The position numbers and the translations under genes were made by a program. The notes under the pieces are model-generated. The model saw nothing but the letters and a program-made list of their open reading frames with translations. It did not search any database and was not told the origin of the DNA. A stretch of 10,000 nucleotides of DNA from an uncultured Prevotellaceae bacterium (GTDB taxonomy: Bacteria; Bacteroidota; Bacteroidia; Bacteroidales; Bacteroidaceae), in NCBI GenBank assembly GCA_902803455.1, contig CADCQC010000215.1:1-10000 (forward strand), written 5' to 3'. Shown piece after piece: positions 6,639 to 10,000 of the stretch; position 1 is the stretch's first letter, and each line of letters begins with the position of its first letter.

Positions 6639-7706
6639 TCAGTCACGCTTTATCTGGTGATTGAGCACCTGTTCAACTTTCTCCACCACCATTTCCGGTG
6701 AGATGCCTGCCATACATGCCATGTCGCCACGATAACATGGTTTGTCACCAAAGATGCTGCATGGCCTGCAAGGAAGGCTCAACTGCACCACAGTGGACTC
6801 ATCCTGCCTCCATCCCATAAATCCGGCATAAGGATGCGTGGCTCCCCATACACTGACTACCGGGACGTCGACCACAGAAGCCAGATGGGTGTTGGCACTA
6901 TCCATAGACACCATCACATCCAGATGACTCATCAGAATCAGTTCTTCCTTCAGTGATGACAAACAAGCAGACACATCGACGCAACGAGGATACTGCTCAC
7001 ACCAACGGCTGACAAGGCTGCGCCCTTCCTTCTGCGCTCCAAAGACAAAAATACGGCCATTGGGATGCATCTCACACAACATCGCCACCACCTGCTGCAT
7101 TTTCTCCAAGGGATAGACTTTTCCCGGATGTGCGGCAAACGGTGCCACCCCTATCCATTTCTGAAATGTTTTCTTCTCCTGCAAGTCACGCTGGGGCAAC
7201 AGACGGAGATTGCCTCCGCTGCCGGAAAACAGCGATTTAAACTGCAAGGTGACAGGATAGCCCAGTGCTGCCAATACCTCAGCATAGTTGGCAAAAGATG
7301 TTGACTGCTGTACCAACCGCTTGTTTTTGCGTGCCACCAGCCGTTGCTTACCCTTGCGGTGCTTGTCAATATGTGCCACATGGTAACGGTCGACAGAAAA
7401 ACGCATACGGAGATATTTCGTGCGAATCACATCATGCATGTCGGCAATCGCCGTGAAATGCTTGGCCTTCAAGCGCCGGTATAAGGCATTCAATCCCAAT
7501 ATACCTTTGTATTCCTTCCCCACATCGGCATCCATGAATCCAACATTAGGAGCCAGTTTTTCAAACAAAGGCCTTACCACATCACGACTGAGCACAGTGA
7601 TGCGCACATGAGGATATTGGGCAGCCAACGAAGCCACCACAGGTACCAGCATGGTCACATCACCCAATGATGAAAACCGCATGATGAGAATGTGTTCACT
7701 CTTCAT
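6639..7706 (-). CDS. Family 9 glycosyltransferase (heptosyltransferase-like)
   Basis: A 355-residue GT-B glycosyltransferase of family GT9, the group of ADP-heptose:LPS heptosyltransferases WaaC and WaaF. The N-terminal acceptor domain opens with ILIMRFSSLGDVTMLVPV (6-23), the typical start of the family. The donor domain shows GVAPFAAHPGKVYP (186-199), SMDSANTHLASVVDVPVVSV (267-286) followed by WGATHP, which carry the Asp and His/Thr positions of the ADP-heptose site. A late Cys group (Cys313, 316, 324, 331) matches the CxxC...C...CM pattern seen in many GT9 enzymes. It likely adds a sugar to lipid A core or another surface glycan at the inner membrane face. The exact sugar is not readable. 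The gene begins 36 bases after the DUF4254 gene, so they are likely cotranscribed. Confidence 0.92.
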   Translation of the reverse strand: MKSEHILIMRFSSLGDVTMLVPVVASLAAQYPHVRITVLSRDVVRPLFEKLAPNVGFMDADVGKEYKGILGLNALYRRLKAKHFTAIADMHDVIRTKYLRMRFSVDRYHVAHIDKHRKGKQRLVARKNKRLVQQSTSFANYAEVLAALGYPVTLQFKSLFSGSGGNLRLLPQRDLQEKKTFQKWIGVAPFAAHPGKVYPLEKMQQVVAMLCEMHPNGRIFVFGAQKEGRSLVSRWCEQYPRCVDVSACLSSLKEELILMSHLDVMVSMDSANTHLASVVDVPVVSVWGATHPYAGFMGWRQDESTVVQLSLPCRPCSIFGDKPCYRGDMACMAGISPEMVVEKVEQVLNHQIKRD

Positions 7707-7742
7707 AAATCAGACGACGATCAGCATGATAGACAAAAGAAA

Positions 7743-8345
7743 TTACTTCTTATACAACACAGGATTGGTCGATGGATCATTATACATCTTCATCTGACGG
7801 TAGGTCTTCATATACTTGCGACCGGCGGCAATATCTTCAAGCAACTGGTCGATGGCAGTCGACAAGTCACACTGCTGCTCCTGAAGGATAGCCAATTTCG
7901 CACGGCAACGCTCCTTGTGTGCCAGGTCAGCATCCTTGCGCTCCACCTGCTCTGCCATATGATAGATCTTCAAGGCAAGGATTGATAAACGGTCGATGGC
8001 CCATGCCGGACTCTCTGTATTGATACGCGCATCAGGCAATACATTCACATCACTAAACTGATGGAGGAAAAAGGAATCGATCTGCTCCACCAGATCGGTG
8101 CGGTCCTGATTGCTCCTGTCGATACGACGCTTCAGTTGCAATGCTTCCAGTGGATTGATATGCGGATCGCGTATCAGATCCTCCAAATGCCATTGCACCG
8201 TGTCGATCCAGCATTTCAGATATAAACGGTTCTCTAAAGAATCCCTGTCATAGGGATTGCTGATAGGCGTGTCGATGTCGTCTTTGATATGATAGTCGGT
8301 GATAGCCTTGGTGAAAACTTGATTAAAGACTTCCGTGCTTGACAT
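7743..8345 (-). CDS. DUF4254 family protein
   Basis: A 200-residue, mostly helical, charged soluble protein that I recognise as DUF4254, a family common in Bacteroidetes and without known function. Typical stretches are ENRLYLKCWIDTVQWHLEDL (38-57) followed by IRDP, RRIDRSNQDRTDLVEQID (73-90), SPAWAIDRLSILALKIYHM (112-130) and a helical C-terminal part rich in Gln, Lys and Glu. No signal peptide or membrane segment is visible. DUF4254 genes are regularly found beside GT9 glycosyltransferases, as here (36-base gap), so a role in lipopolysaccharide or surface glycan assembly is a reasonable inference, not shown. It is the first gene of the minus-strand operon, 28 bases downstream of the probable transcription start. 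Confidence 0.9.
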   Translation of the reverse strand: MSSTEVFNQVFTKAITDYHIKDDIDTPISNPYDRDSLENRLYLKCWIDTVQWHLEDLIRDPHINPLEALQLKRRIDRSNQDRTDLVEQIDSFFLHQFSDVNVLPDARINTESPAWAIDRLSILALKIYHMAEQVERKDADLAHKERCRAKLAILQEQQCDLSTAIDQLLEDIAAGRKYMKTYRQMKMYNDPSTNPVLYKK

Positions 8346-8378
8346 AATTTGGGATTTTGGTTATATATAACGTTTATG

Positions 8379-8410
8379 CAAATGTAGCAAAATATCAAAG
8401 ATGTAGCAAA
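8379..8410 (-). promoter_or_regulatory. Promoter of the DUF4254-GT9-rubredoxin operon
   Basis: On the minus strand, TTTG (8410-8407) is followed by exactly 20 bases and TACATTTG (8386-8379). Both elements match the Bacteroidetes consensus perfectly. Transcription would begin near 8373, about 28 bases before the start codon at 8345. Confidence 0.8.
8382..8410. repeat. Short direct repeat inside the promoter
   Basis: ATGTAGCAAA occurs at 8382-8391 and again at 8401-8410, with a 19-base period. On the minus strand one copy supplies the -33 TTTG and the other most of the -7 element, so the promoter appears to be built from two copies of the same unit. It could also be a pair of protein binding half-sites. 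Confidence 0.7.
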
Positions 8411-8433
8411 TTATTCGTGTATTTTTTTTATTT

Positions 8434-8449
8434 TGGACGTTTTTTTGCA
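8434..8449 (+). promoter_or_regulatory. Possible sigma-54 -24/-12 element, distal copy
   Basis: TGGACGTTTTTTTGCA fits the sigma-54 layout TGG-N8-TTGCA with the required GG-N10-GC spacing and a T-tract before the -12 element. The CAC of the full TGGCAC is not kept (ACG here). It would fire toward acpP, about 130 bases upstream of its start codon. Confidence 0.3.
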
Positions 8450-8487
8450 CATATAGGGGTGGTTTGTGCAGTGTCGGGTGGTTTTTT

Positions 8488-8503
8488 TGGAAAATAATTT
8501 GCA
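8488..8503 (+). promoter_or_regulatory. Possible sigma-54 -24/-12 element, proximal copy
   Basis: TGGAAAATAATTTGCA is a second TGG-N8-TTGCA element, 54 bases after the first and in the same direction. The CAC of TGGCAC is replaced by AAA. Its -12 part overlaps the TTTG -33 element of the housekeeping-type acpP promoter (8498-8501), so polymerase of the two kinds would compete here if both are real. Confidence 0.3.
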
Positions 8504-8529
8504 CACTTAAATAAAAATTCGCACCTTTG
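8498..8529 (+). promoter_or_regulatory. Housekeeping promoter of acpP
   Basis: TTTG (8498-8501), then 20 bases, then CACCTTTG (8522-8529). This matches the Bacteroidetes consensus except C for T at the first base of the -7 element. Transcription would start near 8535, giving an A/T-rich leader of about 45 bases that lacks a Shine-Dalgarno sequence, as is usual in this phylum. Confidence 0.7.
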
Positions 8530-8579
8530 CACCCGATTTTAAAAAGCAACATTTATTAATTATTTAAAGAAAAAGAATT

Positions 8580-8819
8580 ATGTCAGAAATCGAAAGACAA
8601 GTCAGGGATATCATTGTTGACAAACTTTGTGTTAGCGAAAGCGACATCAAACTCGAGTCCAGTTTCCAAAATGACCTTGGCGCTGACTCATTGGATACCG
8701 TAGAGTTGATCATGGAGTTTGAGAGAGTTTTCGAAGTGTCCATTCCTGATGATCAGGCTGAGAAAATTTCTACGGTAGGTGATGCTATTGAATACATCGA
8801 AAGCCATCGTAACAATTAA
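8580..8819 (+). CDS. acpP: Acyl carrier protein
   Basis: A 79-residue acidic acyl carrier protein, which holds growing fatty acyl chains as thioesters on a phosphopantetheine arm during type II fatty acid synthesis in the cytoplasm. The attachment site is Ser37 in LGADSLDTVELIMEFE (33-48), and the four-helix layout is normal: helix 1 (about 2-16), helix 2 from Ser37, a short helix near IPDDQAEKIS, and the last helix VGDAIEYIE. Length is typical of the family. The start is fixed by the normal N-terminus MSEIERQVRDII and the promoter position. fabF follows after 97 bases, a very common pairing. Its codons are more A/T-rich than those of the rpoN operon, which fits a highly expressed gene in this group. 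Confidence 0.97.
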   Translation: MSEIERQVRDIIVDKLCVSESDIKLESSFQNDLGADSLDTVELIMEFERVFEVSIPDDQAEKISTVGDAIEYIESHRNN

Positions 8820-8837
8820 TTTATACGATTTTCCTTT

Positions 8838-8891
8838 TTATGGTTTATAGACATCGGCTACCTACAGTAGTACCGTGGCTATAAACCATAA
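8838..8891. terminator. Hairpin with T-tract between acpP and fabF (possible partial terminator)
   Basis: A perfect 13-base inverted repeat pairs TTATGGTTTATAG (8838-8850) with CTATAAACCATAA (8879-8891). Inside it, CGG/CCG (8855-8857 with 8873-8875) and CTAC/GTAG (8858-8861 with 8867-8870) extend the stem past bulges to a five-base loop. Six T follow at once (8892-8897). The structure lies 19 bases after the acpP stop and 26 before the fabF start. It looks like an intrinsic terminator with a rather A/T-rich stem, which may let part of the transcripts through. Confidence 0.75.
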
Positions 8892-8916
8892 TTTTTTAAT
8901 TTCTATTATCATATTC

Positions 8917-10000
8917 ATGGAACTTAAAAGAGTTGTCGTAACAGGTCTCGGCGCTGTCACCCCTTTAGGTAATTCTCCTGAGGAAACGTGGAAAAATATC
9001 ATTGCTGGTGTCAGTGGAGCCGCAGAAATCACTAATTTTGACGCTACTAAATTTAAGACTCATTTCGCTTGCGAAGTGAAAAATCTTCCTATCACTGACT
9101 ATATTGACGGTAAGGATGCCCGTAAGATGGACAAATACACACAGTTTGCCATCGTGTCTGCCATCCAGGCTGTAAAAGACAGTGGTATGGATCTTGAGAA
9201 AGTGAACAAAAACCGCATCGGAGTCATCTATGGAGTCGGTATTGGCGGTATCAGCACCTTCGAGGCAGAAACAAAATACTATGCGCTCCATGAGGCTGAC
9301 GGACCGAAATTCAATCCTTTCTTCATCCCTAAGATGATTGCCGACATTGCAGCCGGACATATCTCTATCCATTTTGGATTCCATGGTCCCAACTATACCA
9401 CCACCTCCGCCTGTGCCTCGTCGACCAATGCCTTGGCTGATGCTTTCAACCTCATCCGTCTGGGAAAAGCCGACGCTATCTTGGCCGGTGGTGCTGAGGC
9501 AGCCATCTGCCCCAGTGGAGTAGGCGGCTTCAACGCCATGAAAGCCCTCTCCACCCGCAATGATGATCCTACACATGCCTCAAGACCTTTCAGCAAGAGC
9601 CGTGACGGATTTGTCATGGCAGAGGGAGCAGGATGCCTCATCCTGGAAGAGTTGGAGCATGCCAAAGCCCGTGGCGCCAAGATTTATGGTGAGATAGTGG
9701 GAGAAGGCATGAGTGCTGACGCCTACCATATCACCGCATCACATCCCGAAGGACTCGGCGCACGACTGGTGATGGAGAATGCCCTTGAAGATGCCGGCCT
9801 CTCCCCAGAGGATATCGACTATATCAATGTGCACGGTACCTCCACACACGTTGGTGACATCTCAGAGGTAAAAGCCATCCAGGAAGTCTTTGGCGATGCT
9901 GCCTACAAACTCAATATCAGCAGTACCAAATCGATGACAGGTCACCTGCTCGGTGCCGCTGGTGCCGTGGAAGCCATGATCACCGTATTGTCGGTGCTCA
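8917..10000 (+). CDS. fabF: Beta-ketoacyl-ACP synthase II, FabF (3' end outside window)
   Basis: FabF condenses malonyl-ACP with acyl-ACP in the elongation cycle of fatty acid synthesis. The window holds 361 residues of an enzyme that is usually about 415-420 long; the frame is open to the edge. The start MELKRVVVTGLGAVTPLGNS is the standard FabF N-terminus. The catalytic triad is complete: Cys166 in TTSACASS, His306 in NVHGTST and His343 in STKSMTGHLLGAAGA, with Lys338 also in place. GVGIGGISTFE and GGAEAAICPSGVGGFNAMKALS are further family marks. The Pro usual after HGTST is His here (HGTSTHVGD), a mild change. FabF rather than FabB is indicated by the acpP neighbour and the sequence pattern. 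It probably depends on read-through of the hairpin upstream, since I see no clear promoter in the 97-base gap. Confidence 0.96.
   Translation, partial: MELKRVVVTGLGAVTPLGNSPEETWKNIIAGVSGAAEITNFDATKFKTHFACEVKNLPITDYIDGKDARKMDKYTQFAIVSAIQAVKDSGMDLEKVNKNRIGVIYGVGIGGISTFEAETKYYALHEADGPKFNPFFIPKMIADIAAGHISIHFGFHGPNYTTTSACASSTNALADAFNLIRLGKADAILAGGAEAAICPSGVGGFNAMKALSTRNDDPTHASRPFSKSRDGFVMAEGAGCLILEELEHAKARGAKIYGEIVGEGMSADAYHITASHPEGLGARLVMENALEDAGLSPEDIDYINVHGTSTHVGDISEVKAIQEVFGDAAYKLNISSTKSMTGHLLGAAGAVEAMITVLSVL

Noticed and set aside
6583..6639. 19-residue N-terminal extension of rubredoxin
   Set aside because: Rubredoxins begin a few residues before the first CxxC; the extra part is A/T-rich intergenic sequence and overlaps the glycosyltransferase stop.
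6707..6770. Cluster of four Cys near the end of the glycosyltransferase, suggesting an added metal site
   Set aside because: The same CxxC...C...CM pattern is common in family 9 glycosyltransferases, so it is normal for the family and not a fusion.
8361..8552. Minus-strand open frame in the acpP/DUF4254 gap
   Set aside because: It is low-complexity A/T-rich sequence that covers both promoters; no coding character.
1..10000. Mobile element, CRISPR array, toxin-antitoxin pair or defence system
   Set aside because: No transposase, integrase, nuclease, regularly spaced repeats or small paired genes are seen; all genes except three or four are recognisable core functions.

Overview
The window looks like core chromosome of a Bacteroidales bacterium, most likely Prevotella or a relative. 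Reasons: the promoters fit the Bacteroidetes pattern (TTTG, about 20 bases, then TAnnTTTG), ribosome binding sites are weak or absent, IspG is the long three-domain form, a DUF4254 gene sits next to a family 9 glycosyltransferase, and an rpoN gene is followed directly by a PAP2-like membrane protein. Coding DNA is roughly half G+C, while the intergenic gaps are strongly A/T-rich. I see no mobile element, CRISPR array, tRNA or rRNA.

Layout. Positions 1-67 hold the start of a minus-strand gene for a protein with an N-terminal membrane segment. A divergent promoter gap (68-311) follows. From 312 to 6345 six plus-strand genes are packed with gaps of 1, -4, 28, 1 and -4 bases, so they are probably one operon: a conserved protein of unknown function, rpoN (sigma-54), a PAP2-superfamily membrane protein, purE, ispG and an aldo/keto reductase of the YghZ/MgrA group. 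A strong two-way hairpin terminator (6362-6414) ends this operon and also ends the facing one.

The facing minus-strand operon runs from 8345 down to 6424: a DUF4254 protein, a family 9 (heptosyltransferase-like) glycosyltransferase and a rubredoxin. Its promoter lies in the divergent gap 8346-8579, which also drives acpP (acyl carrier protein) on the plus strand. acpP is followed by fabF (ketoacyl-ACP synthase II), cut by the window end. A large hairpin with a T-tract sits between acpP and fabF and could make more acpP message than fabF message.

Most genes are housekeeping: purine synthesis, the MEP isoprenoid pathway, type II fatty acid synthesis, surface glycan assembly and the alternative sigma factor. 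The points most worth a second look are regulatory. Two TGG-N8-TTGCA elements resembling sigma-54 -24/-12 promoters lie upstream of acpP, in the same window as rpoN. The unknown gene coupled to rpoN appears to carry a repeated helix-turn-helix-like segment. No clearly novel multi-gene system is visible.
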